64,000 nucleotides of DNA from Epiperipatus broadwayi (taxonomy: Eukaryota; Onychophora; Udeonychophora; Euonychophora; Peripatidae): the NCBI GenBank assembly GCA_028023455.1, contig JAQFVV010012435.1, positions 374,001 through 438,000 on the forward strand, read 5' to 3'. The translations under genes were made by a program, and so were the position numbers. This document shows, one piece after another, positions 48,375 to 57,399 of this stretch (the first letter of the stretch is position 1; each line of letters starts with the position of its first letter). The notes under the pieces were generated by a model. The model was not told the origin of the DNA. It searched no databases and saw nothing but the letters and a program-made list of their open reading frames with translations.

Positions 48375-51300
48375 ATGTTCTGCAAAATTGCTGGTATTAA
48401 TATTCGCGGCATCAACTCAATTGATAGAGTTCTAGCTATTAAAAACTGGCTCTCGCTCTGTTCCCCTCATATACTTCTTATGGGTGAAACTAAATATCAC
48501 CATAAGACTGATCATAAAATATTATCTCTTCTCTCAGCTCTTGGATTTACTAGATTTTCCATAGGCCATTCTGCTTCAGGTGGAGTCGGTATTCTTCTCA
48601 GCAAGTCAACACCACCAAACAGTTTTAGTATTCTATTCCTAGATGCCAATATTATTGTCATAGAAATAGACTATTGGGGTTATCCGATCATCATAGCTTA
48701 TATATATACAGCCAAAGACACCTCTCAATATCTAAAAATAATCCATATCCTAAATGCCATCAACGCTAACAGAACCTCTCCTACTATTCTTCTGGGAGAC
48801 TTTAACACTACATACAATGACTTCAACAAGAGATTTTTGCATCTAATAAATCGCAGATTAATGTGTGGAGAGGGTTTCTTCCCTCCTGAAGCCTACTCTT
48901 TCTATACTAAAACCAAAAAGTCCCTGATTGATTTGGTTTTCTACACCCCAGACCTCCATTTCAACCTTGATGCAGCCTTGGCCCCTGTTGCTTTCTCTGA
49001 TCATATGGCTCTAATCTTACAAATTACACCTATTGCAATCCCTACACCTATTGATGGACCTGGTAAAACCATGCGCATGATCACCCAATCAAATATGACT
49101 GAAGCGATAGTGTCTGAGGCATACATCCTTTTCCAGAAAATAAACATCCTTTCCCTGCCTGCTGAGGAGGGCTGGTTTTCCTTCATTGGAATACTTCAGT
49201 CCATATTAAATCACCACACCAGGAAAATCAAAGGACCTAATGGCCTGCTAAATGACCTAACAGACATTAATATACAACTTCAAGCATCACAGCAAAATTT
49301 CACAAATACAGAAAAAATTATCTTTCTTAAAAATCTCTACAAAATCAAGCAAAAGTCCCTTGCAGAATATATATCCATCAGAAGAGACAAATGTTTCTTA
49401 GCACAACAACACTGCTGGATGAGAGACTATCTCAGATGGGCACTGGGATACAATAAAAAACAAATCACTCCCTTATCCATTAATACTAATGGAACCAATC
49501 TTATTGGCTTTCCGATGATGCAGCACATCAGCAAACAATTCTGCCAATTAATGCAAAAAGATGGAGTTCCTCCTATAAACAGCTGGTTGGATGCTGGTGA
49601 CCCTGGCGAACATGGCATCACAGAAATCCAAATCAAAAAGATAACATCTCTCCCTGATGGCGTTCATCCTGGCCTTCATGGCATCCCAAATTTCCTTCTC
49701 AAACACCTCAGTCAATTCACTGTGCCAATTATTAAAAAAATGATTGATCACCTAGCCTCCGGTGACAGAAACATAACAGATCTTTACGCAGTGGCACTCA
49801 TGCCTTTTATTAAAAAAGCAAAACCACTAAATGACATTAACAGTATCTGGCCAATTTCCATGACCCCATTGCTTATCAAGATAATTGAGTCAGTCATTAA
49901 AGATCAAATACAAACTCAAATTCTTAGCCATATCTCATCAAACCAATATGGAAAAAAGGGATCATCAACCTCGCATGCTATGTCCAATGTAACTGCACTG
50001 TTCAATTACATCAGAGGACATCATAAATCAAAACCTATTGCTGTCCAGCTGGATGTTGCGGCAGCATTTGACTCAGTCCAGATAAACATCCTTCTGGATA
50101 TTCTGTTGGAATGTGACATTCCAGCTGGGATTGTACAGATGGTCAGCAATCTGCTCAACAACAGAGAGATTTTTCTCTCTCTTGATGGCAAGATTACACC
50201 AGGCTTCAAGCCATACAAGTTGATCCCTCAAGGATCCCCACTCAGTGCCCTTTTCTTCACAGCATACATCAACCCTCTTCTGATGGATATAGAAAAAAAC
50301 CTCCCTGGAATTTTCCTTCCCTCTCTCAATAAAAACTTCAATGTATTTGCATATATAGATGACATCATGGTTGTGCTTCCCACCATTAAATACCTTCCTC
50401 ATCTCATGAACATATTAAACAGAAATACAGTGAAACTTGGCCTACAAATAAATTTTAACAAATCTTCCATCTGGAAGATAATGTCTGGTAAACAAATTAA
50501 CTCTCCCTTTTCTGCAAAACCCCAAAGATACTCTCCCTTTTCTGCAAAACCCCAAAAGATACCTAGGTTTTCCAATCTTCAAAACTCCAACTGCAATGAC
50601 AAGAGAGATTCAAGATGCAATCCTCCATTCAACTGAAGCCATCACCACTTCACTCTTTAGAGTATACCTTTCATTATATGGAAAGGTTAGCCTCCTCAAC
50701 ATGATCATAATGCCAAAAATCTCTTATTATCTTCCATTCGTTAAAATGTCTAAACAGTTTCAAAATAAAATTAACCAATTATGCACCAAACTTCTCTGGA
50801 GAGGAAGGACAGTTGCTATTAGCTTGCGAGGTATCCAACGACCACGCAGGTTCAATAGACTGTCATTCCACTCAATACAAGCAATCATTTTACAGAAAAC
50901 CCACAACACTCTACATAATCTGATCCTCTCCTGTGGATACTCTAACATTATTAAAAAAATTACACCGACAGATCATCCTCCACCATCTTCCAGTTTATGG
51001 ATAGCATCCCTAATACAACAACTACAACTTTATAACCCGATAATACCCTTTAACCTTAACCAAAAAATCACCTTATGGGAAGCATACAATATAATCAACT
51101 ATAATCAACAACCCATTAAAACCAGCTAAAAGTAACCAATCAAAGACTCATTACACACTTCAAAAGATGGAGTCTGGAACCCAAATTCCTTGACTTCATC
51201 ATTAAAATAAATCTTAATGCACTACCCACGAATTGGTTTCTTTATCACCGAAGAGGTTTTACCAGCATTGACCCTATATGTGGTCTGTGTGCTCGTGAAG

Positions 51301-51407
51301 ATGAAACCATAGACCATATTATACACCGGTGCCCAAGACTTAAAACTCTGAAAGATATAATTATAATCAATTCCAACATAATACCTGATATGATTTTCTC
51401 ACTCTGA
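48375..51407 (+). pseudogene. LINE ORF2 (endonuclease-reverse transcriptase), two frameshifts
   Basis: Starts six bases after the ORF1 stop, in the same frame. APE endonuclease: GINIRGIN, LLMGETKYH (catalytic Glu), LLGDFNTT, SLIDLVFYT and FSDHMALI. RT: WPISMTPLLIKI, QLDVAAAFDSV, LIPQGSPLSALFF, then FAYIDDIMVV where most LINEs have a YADD or FADD box. At 50510-50560 a 30-bp segment (ACTCTCCCTTTTCTGCAAAA...) is tandemly duplicated, and the second copy has one extra A. This shifts the frame just before YLGFPIF. The next frame (to 51129) carries the GKVSLLNMIIMPKISYYLP domain. A second shift near 51125 returns to the first frame, with the C-terminal CCHC CGLCAREDETIDHIIHRC and a stop at 51405-51407. 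Confidence 0.9.
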
Positions 51408-51909
51408 AAATGCCATTCATAATGGTTTTTTTCAATAATAAGGCTTTCTACCTTTGTCCTTTATTCCATATGGATAGTGAGATGCAAAGTCTCATGGAAT
51501 TACCCCCCCACAAATCATACCATTGTTTTATCAAACGCTCAAAAAAAAAATCAAGAAAGCGTGACCAGCTCCTTGCCTCCAGTAAAGTCTTTGCTGACAC
51601 CTGGTCTTTAATTGCTCTTTCCTTTTCCTGATTATCAATTCCCACCTACCCAGCATTATAGAATAGTCATTTATAAAAGAAAATATTCATGTCTATATTA
51701 AAAATGCTAATACCATTAAACAAGTTATTAGAATCTCTTCACTATACCTAACCACATAAGAGTATAACATTGTGCTCTCATAACATAATCTAGCCAGATG
51801 ACATATAAAACATTATATTATCATATTATTGTACAATTTATTCATTTATTTATCCTTTATTAGTATGTAATCACTATTTATTGTTAATAAAATTTTTATT
51901 GAAATGAAA
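51408..51909 (+). other. LINE 3' UTR (possible extra coding tail)
   Basis: Mostly non-coding. An open stretch at 51390-51631 in another frame might be an additional C-terminal extension or chance. The end is AATAAA followed by the terminal 22 bases that are repeated after the gap. Confidence 0.6.
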
Positions 51910-52409
51910 NNNNNNNNNNNNNNNNNNNNNNNNNNNNNNNNNNNNNNNNNNNNNNNNNNNNNNNNNNNNNNNNNNNNNNNNNNNNNNNNNNNNNNNNNNN
52001 NNNNNNNNNNNNNNNNNNNNNNNNNNNNNNNNNNNNNNNNNNNNNNNNNNNNNNNNNNNNNNNNNNNNNNNNNNNNNNNNNNNNNNNNNNNNNNNNNNNN
52101 NNNNNNNNNNNNNNNNNNNNNNNNNNNNNNNNNNNNNNNNNNNNNNNNNNNNNNNNNNNNNNNNNNNNNNNNNNNNNNNNNNNNNNNNNNNNNNNNNNNN
52201 NNNNNNNNNNNNNNNNNNNNNNNNNNNNNNNNNNNNNNNNNNNNNNNNNNNNNNNNNNNNNNNNNNNNNNNNNNNNNNNNNNNNNNNNNNNNNNNNNNNN
52301 NNNNNNNNNNNNNNNNNNNNNNNNNNNNNNNNNNNNNNNNNNNNNNNNNNNNNNNNNNNNNNNNNNNNNNNNNNNNNNNNNNNNNNNNNNNNNNNNNNNN
52401 NNNNNNNNN
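51910..52409. other. Assembly gap of exactly 500 N
   Basis: The 22 bases before the gap (51888-51909) are identical to the 22 bases after it (52410-52431). The LINE target duplication is found immediately after. The round length and overlap suggest a placeholder gap between contigs that actually overlap. Confidence 0.9.
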
Positions 52410-52428
52410 TAAAATTTTTATTGAAATG

Positions 52429-52443
52429 AAAAGAAAAATCTCA
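52429..52443. repeat. Target-site duplication, right copy
   Basis: AAAAGAAAAATCTCA, identical to 45544-45558. Its first bases overlap the repeated sequence that borders the gap. Confidence 0.93.
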
Positions 52444-52727
52444 AGTATGTGGAAAAAATTATCCAGTTTGGATCAAGCTCAAACCTGTAAAAATAATTTT
52501 TTTTAAAGATATTAGAATGCAATTAATTTAATACATATGCAAATGTGTTATTAAATTTTAAAAAAATATAAAAATTATGTAAATCCATTTACTTTTTATG
52601 TAAATGAAAGCCATTAGGAGCAATGCTTTTTATATTATTTCAAAGCCACTTATTTTAAAATTGAAGACCATGACACCAAATATAGATATAATAACCTAGC
52701 ATTCAGAATCAATAGATTATTAAGCTC

Positions 52728-52743
52728 ATAGTAGGTGGCGCTG
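52728..52743 (+). promoter_or_regulatory. CTCF-like binding site
   Basis: ATAGTAGGTGGCGCTG matches 14 of 16 positions of the animal CTCF consensus (CCASYAGRKGGCRSYV). The only mismatches are the two first C. It lies in unremarkable AT-rich DNA. Binding is inferred only from the motif. Confidence 0.35.
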
Positions 52744-52979
52744 TAATAGAGTGAAGTAATTGCATATTTAATATACATTATATGTCAGCAGAAATAGCCA
52801 TGATGTTTTTTTTTGCTTTACATATATGTAAATTTAAAAGATCATAAATAGATAAAATTGCAGAACAAATAATTTTTCAAAAACTTTATACAGCAGAATA
52901 ATAAAGAAAAAAACACTCAATAAAATAATGAGAAGCCAGATGTTTAGGATTTCTATGATCCTTCTTTTTGTTTAATCAT

Positions 52980-54066
52980 TTCTTTAAGAATATCAAACTT
53001 TTCTATATACTTTCCTCATATATACTTGAATGCAATTTTTAAATAATTCCATTTTTATTTTCCTCACAGTTTCAACTGGCCTGCAGTCTTCATCAGAGCT
53101 ACAACATTTAAACATATAATCATTATTTTACCTACATATTTTTTAATTATTACATTATTATTTCTAATTACATCTAATTTTAACTAATTTTACCTTTACA
53201 TCTTTTTAATTTATACTTATTATTCATTTCCTTTTTTTTATCACATTCTCCTTTATTTTTAACCTCTAATTTATTATTATTCTACTTTCATTCTTTTATA
53301 TTACTATACATTTTCATTTCACTTTTTATTTTCATTACCTCAATCTCTTTTATTACTTTTTCTATTATTTCTTTATAATTCTTCTATATTTTCATTTTAT
53401 CCTTACATACATCTTTTCTTCTTTTACTAATAATTTTATTTTATTTTTATTCCTATCTCTATTTTTATTTTATTCTTATTCATTTTACTTATCTCCTATA
53501 TAACTTTTAAAATAAAAATAGAGATAGAAATAAAAATAAAGTAGAAATTATTAATAAAAGAATAAAAGATGTATATAAAGATAAAATAAGGATATAGAAG
53601 AATTATAAAGAAATAATAGAAAAGGTAATAAATGAGATGGGGTAATGAAAATAAAAAGTGAAATAGAAATGTATAATGATACAAAAAAATGAAAGTCAAA
53701 TAATAGATAAATTAGAGGTAAAAATAGAATGGGATAAAAAATAATAAGAAATAAATAATTCAGAAATATTACCAAATTCACCACTTCCTTTCTTTTGTTA
53801 TAATATCTTACACAAATGCAATTTATCCACTACTTTGAACACTTTTTTTTTTAGCAAAAACCTTGAATTGTACATATATGCATAGACAATCTTATATTTC
53901 AACTGTCCTGCAGTCTTCTTCAGAGCCACTTTTACTTCAATTTTTTAAAAAATAAAATAAAAGAAGACTACAGGTCAGTCAAAACTGTTAAGGAAAATAA
54001 AGGAGGCATTATACAAAAATTGCATTGGAGTTTATATGAGGAGAGTATGTAAAAAAGTTTGATATA
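52980..54066. repeat. Large foldback (about 1.1 kb) with purine/pyrimidine-polar arms
   Basis: Outer arms (52985-53095 and 53955-54066) are inverted copies containing ATATCAAACTTTT, CATATA, GCAATTTTT and TATTTTCC. The interior (about 53180-53500 against 53510-53780) is a second, low-complexity inverted repeat, T/C-rich on the left and A/G-rich on the right, centred near 53505. Minus-strand strings CTGATGAAGACTGCAGGCCA...GAAAC (about 53098-53065) and CTGAAGAAGACTGCAGGACA...GAAA (about 53930) resemble the hammerhead-like core of the elements at 32262 and 61713. No real gene; long frames are products of the low complexity. Confidence 0.75.
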
Positions 54067-54082
54067 CATGAATATATGAAAT

Positions 54083-54690
54083 AGTAATATTAGCGATTAA
54101 GCCAATGCACATGCACTTTAAAGATAAATTATAAATGAATACTCTCAATTTTTTCAGGCATGAGATATAGTACTTTAGAAAGAATGGAAGGAATCCACCC
54201 ATTCTTTCAACCCAAATGTTTATGTATGGGCAAATCTTAAGTGTGTGGAAGTAAGAGCGTGAAGGTGTTACACAATCACTTTAAATTACATTTGTTATGT
54301 TTGAACGAATGACACTTAGGAAATCTTTACAATTTACGAACCGTCATTCTTTAGTTGAAATTAAACATATATAATGAGATATTATTTTACATAGTGCTAT
54401 GTTTTTTATGTATTAGTAATATTAGCAATTAAGCCAATGCATATGTGCTTTAAAGATAAATTATAAATGAATACTTAAGATTTGCCCATACATAAACATT
54501 TGGGTCAGAAAGAATGGGTGGATTCATTCCATTCTTTATCAAATACTATATCTCGTGTCTGGAAAAATTAAGAGTATTCATTTATAATTTATCTTTAAAG
54601 CGCATGTGCATTGGCTTAATCGCTAATATTACTATTACATAAAAAAACATAGCGTTATATAAAATAATACCTTATTATATATGAATATAT
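54083..54690. repeat. Composite foldback element D, copy 2
   Basis: Arms of about 160 bp (54083-54241 and 54475-54636) pair over AATATTAGCGATTAAGCC, AAAGATAAATTATAAATG and TTATGTATGGGCAAATCTTA. A third, direct partial copy of the arm (54411-54474) precedes the right arm, exactly as in the copy at 30781. The spacer shares the hairpin GAATGACA...CGTCATTC and TGAAATTAAACATATATA with copy 1. Confidence 0.85.
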
Positions 54691-55090
54691 GAAGAAAGTT
54701 GCAAAGAAAGTGAAAAGGAGAAGATAAGAATAATAATACTTCTTTAAGAATAGTTATATATCGTTTTACTAAGAATTGGAAGGGTGTCTAAATTGGCTAT
54801 AAGTCTACTATCTGTAAAATTAAATATTGCTTATATAATTTTTAATTATATGAATAAATTCTAAGTTTTATAAGATTTAAATCTCAAATCATAACTGGTA
54901 AATGTGCTAATCACTATTAATCCAAAAAGATATTTTAGCAACATGTATATGCTTATGTGTTTGTAAGAACATATGCAATGTGTTTGTAAGAACATATGCA
55001 GGTTTAAAAAACATTAAAAATTATTGAGCGAAAAGTTGCTAATGAATAATTAAGGGGTTAGTTCCTCGTGAAAATCACATGACATTAAAG
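54691..55090. other. AT-rich spacer with one small duplication
   Basis: A 22-bp unit (TGTGTTTGTAAGAACATATG) is tandemly repeated at 54956-55000. Nothing else recognised. Confidence 0.6.
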
Positions 55091-55162
55091 TACAAGAAAT
55101 GACGTTTGAGCTTTGAACCCAAAAAACTTTAACTTCCCAGTCTAGCCGTTATACCGATGCAT
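55091..55162 (-). mobile_element. tRNA-like SINE head
   Basis: On the minus strand ATAACGGCTAGACTGGGAAG (A-box-like) and GGGTTCAAAGCT (B-box-like) have tRNA-like spacing. No complete acceptor stem, so a SINE or tRNA relic rather than a tRNA gene. Confidence 0.5.
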
Positions 55163-56289
55163 AATTTGCTCAGGGTAATATTTTTCATTTTGAGATTTCT
55201 ATCTATCTTTGCAAGCTTTTATATATCTACACACACACACATAAAAAAGATGCATTTTATTTGCCAAAACATGCAAAAAAAAAAGATTAAAAAAAAAATG
55301 TTTGAATGAAATTATATACACATTTTTCTTTTCTCGAACCATTGTTGTTTTTACAAAAACCAATGGAATTTTTTTGGTTCAAGTTTTTTTTTGTGTGTCG
55401 TTTAAAATTGATTGAGGGAGAAATTCCCAGTGGAATAAAAGTATCTTGTCTGGAATTCAAAATTATTTAAGATGAAGCATTAAATGAAGTTTTATCAACA
55501 AACAAAGCAGGATTATAATATTGATGTCTTACTATAAATTGTTTTCTTTTATCTTTCTTTTTTTTAATATAAACACATCATACAAGAGAAGATTTACATT
55601 GTAATTCGAACAATTTTTTTTTTTAAAAAATTAATTTCCTTTTTCCTTTTTTGTTTTATTAAATTACCAGTAGTTGCTATTATGATAAAAAAACGAATTA
55701 TTTTTTTTCTATTAGGGAGAGAAAAATCTATTTAAATACAGAATATATTAATTTGCATACTAATACTAAAGTGAGCCAACTATTGAAAAATCTATATAAA
55801 AATTTATGTATTAACTATTTAATTTTTTTTTTATTGACATTTAAATGATATGTTTACAAGACTTAAGAATAAATATTTTGATCTTTTTCGTAGAAAATGT
55901 TTTTACTTTCTCATTTATTATTTATTTGAGAAAGCATAAATGTGTTTTTATGTGTTAATAATTATAACAAAACTCGAAAATGAAAAAAAAAAACAGTTTT
56001 AAATTCCGGATTACTGCATAATAATATTAATTGTTAACATTTAGAATAAAAAGAAATAGAAGAGATTTTTTTTTTTAAAAAAGAATTCTTTGTGGAATGA
56101 AATTTTTATGCATGAAGGATGTAACGTGTTTTTGGTAACTATATTTATTAATATTACAATAAGTGCATAGTATGGAAAAGTGATAAAATTATTTAAAATG
56201 GTATATGTATATATTTACAGGTTGCGTTATTTCTAGATGAATTGCTAAGTGTTTTTAAGAAAAATTCAAACTTTATTTATGCTTTTAAC
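55163..56289. other. AT-rich spacer with homopolymer runs
   Basis: Short CA repeat at about 55230 and many A- or T-runs. No coding signal. Confidence 0.5.
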
Positions 56290-56322
56290 AGAGATGTATG
56301 TATGGAGAGTTTTGCCTCTGTT
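56290..56322 (+). mobile_element. Hammerhead-family element, copy 6 (terminal 25 bp)
   Basis: Only the last part of the family remains, GTATGGAGAGTTTTGCCTCT, ending in TGTTA. An extreme 5' truncation, or a terminal remnant. Confidence 0.6.
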
Positions 56323-56986
56323 ATAACTGCTTGTGTAAGCAAACATAGTGACTAGTGATCATGTGATATTTATATTTTCTCAAATATATTTAAATATAAG
56401 TAATAATAATAATAAATAGCTATTTCTAAACAAGTTTCCCCATTCTAATTAAAAAAAGAAAAAGCAAAGAAAAAGATGTGAAAAAACTACTCTATAAATG
56501 AATTTAGTAATGACTATATATACCAGTGAACCACAAAGACGTTCACACATTCAATGCTGTCTTTTTATTCTGCAAAAAAAAAAAAAAAACATGTCTAATT
56601 GTAGCTCTCCATTATATTCTGTTATCTGTGACATCTCCCCGATGGAAACAGTTGATATTGCATTTTTTTAGAATGGCTTTGAGAGAATCCTTGATGGCAT
56701 TTATTAACCCATGCTTAAGCGCATCGTAAAACACCTTTTAGAATGTCTTCCATTTCATTGTTCATTCATTTTACACATCCAATCCAGTGAAGGTGACTTT
56801 TTACATTAGTAGATCCTATAGTACCAAATCCAGAAAGTTGAACATTGATTGGTTTTATGACCTTACCATTGTATTAGCATCTACAAAGAAAACTTTTCTA
56901 AAACCTTTATATTGTATTCATATCTGTCTATGATTCATTTTATAATAACATCAAATGATATTAAACCACTAAACATCACATGAGAG
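56323..56986. other. AT-rich spacer, nothing recognised
   Basis: Nothing coding; an A-run lies at 56574-56589. Confidence 0.5.
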
Positions 56987-57331
56987 CCAAAGACACCAAA
57001 ATGTATGGGTACTGAATTGAGTTCAGACCCATATGACTATATAAGCTATTGAGCTTGGATTGAAAATATTAATAGTGTTTTCAATTTCATTCTCATAGTT
57101 TTGTAGTTAAATAGAGTTAAAAGGTGGGTGCTGGAGGGTTGCATTAGATCCTAAGATCTAGGTGCAGTGCTCTCAGATCCAAGGCTCCTCACTGATGAAG
57201 GCCACAAGCCAGAAACTAGTCTGGGGATATTGGATGAGTAGGCACTAGATAGGGATTTTATGCACAAGCCTTCTGGCATCCATTGATTGCTCTTGTTAGC
57301 ACAAGATGGCACTACTATATGGAGAGTGTTG
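56987..57331 (+). mobile_element. Hammerhead-family element, copy 4 (long form, intact core)
   Basis: Starts CCAAAGACAC like the copy at 29562. It has a B-box-like GAGTTCAGACCC at about 57016 and a TATATAAGC string, then the hammerhead motif (57177-57235) and the family 3' half. The terminal GGAGAGTTTTGCC has diverged to GGAGAGTGTTGTT. Confidence 0.85.
57177..57235 (+). ncRNA. Putative type-I hammerhead ribozyme
   Basis: ATCCAA-GGC-TCCTCA (stem I 5' strand), CTGATGA (57192-57198), stem II GGC-CACAA-GCC, GAAAC (57212-57216), TA, GTC, then TGGGGA-TA-TTGGAT (stem I 3' strand). Predicted cleavage is after C57221. Stem I pairs 6+6 bp around an asymmetric internal loop. Compared with 34810-34868, an A-U pair of stem II is a G-C pair here, a compensatory change. 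The bases flanking stem II at the core are A and A, where most hammerheads have a pair; this could weaken activity. Confidence 0.75.
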
Positions 57332-57399
57332 TTTTGTTTTGAATTGTTTAATCAAATGATATTTTCATTTATAGCTGAACTATAATAGTTATTGTCCTG

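Larger units (their letters stand above)
45559..52428 (+). mobile_element. Full-length APE-type LINE (L1/Tx1-like)
   Basis: Bounded by a perfect 15-bp duplication. It has a 5' UTR (45559-45699), ORF1 (45700-48368), ORF2 (48375-51407) and a 3' UTR ending in an AATAAA-containing tail (TTTTTATTGAAATG), with no long poly-A. The 500-N gap at 51910-52409 lies in the last bases. Without it the element would be about 6.35 kb. L1/Tx1-like assignment rests on the endonuclease, the RT followed by a YLGF and GKVSLLN...PKISYYLP thumb/3' domain and a C-terminal CCHC, without RNase H. The YIDD catalytic box is unusual, so the clade is not certain. Confidence 0.93.

Noticed and set aside
51904-52506. A 200-codon open frame across the gap
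   Set aside because: It consists almost entirely of N bases.
53496-53784. Phe/Leu/Tyr-rich minus-strand open frames suggesting membrane proteins
   Set aside because: They lie in the low-complexity half of a foldback element; the hydrophobicity is a by-product of T-rich DNA.
55091-55162. A tRNA gene on the minus strand
   Set aside because: A- and B-box-like strings are present but I cannot form a proper acceptor stem or anticodon arm, so a SINE relic is likelier.
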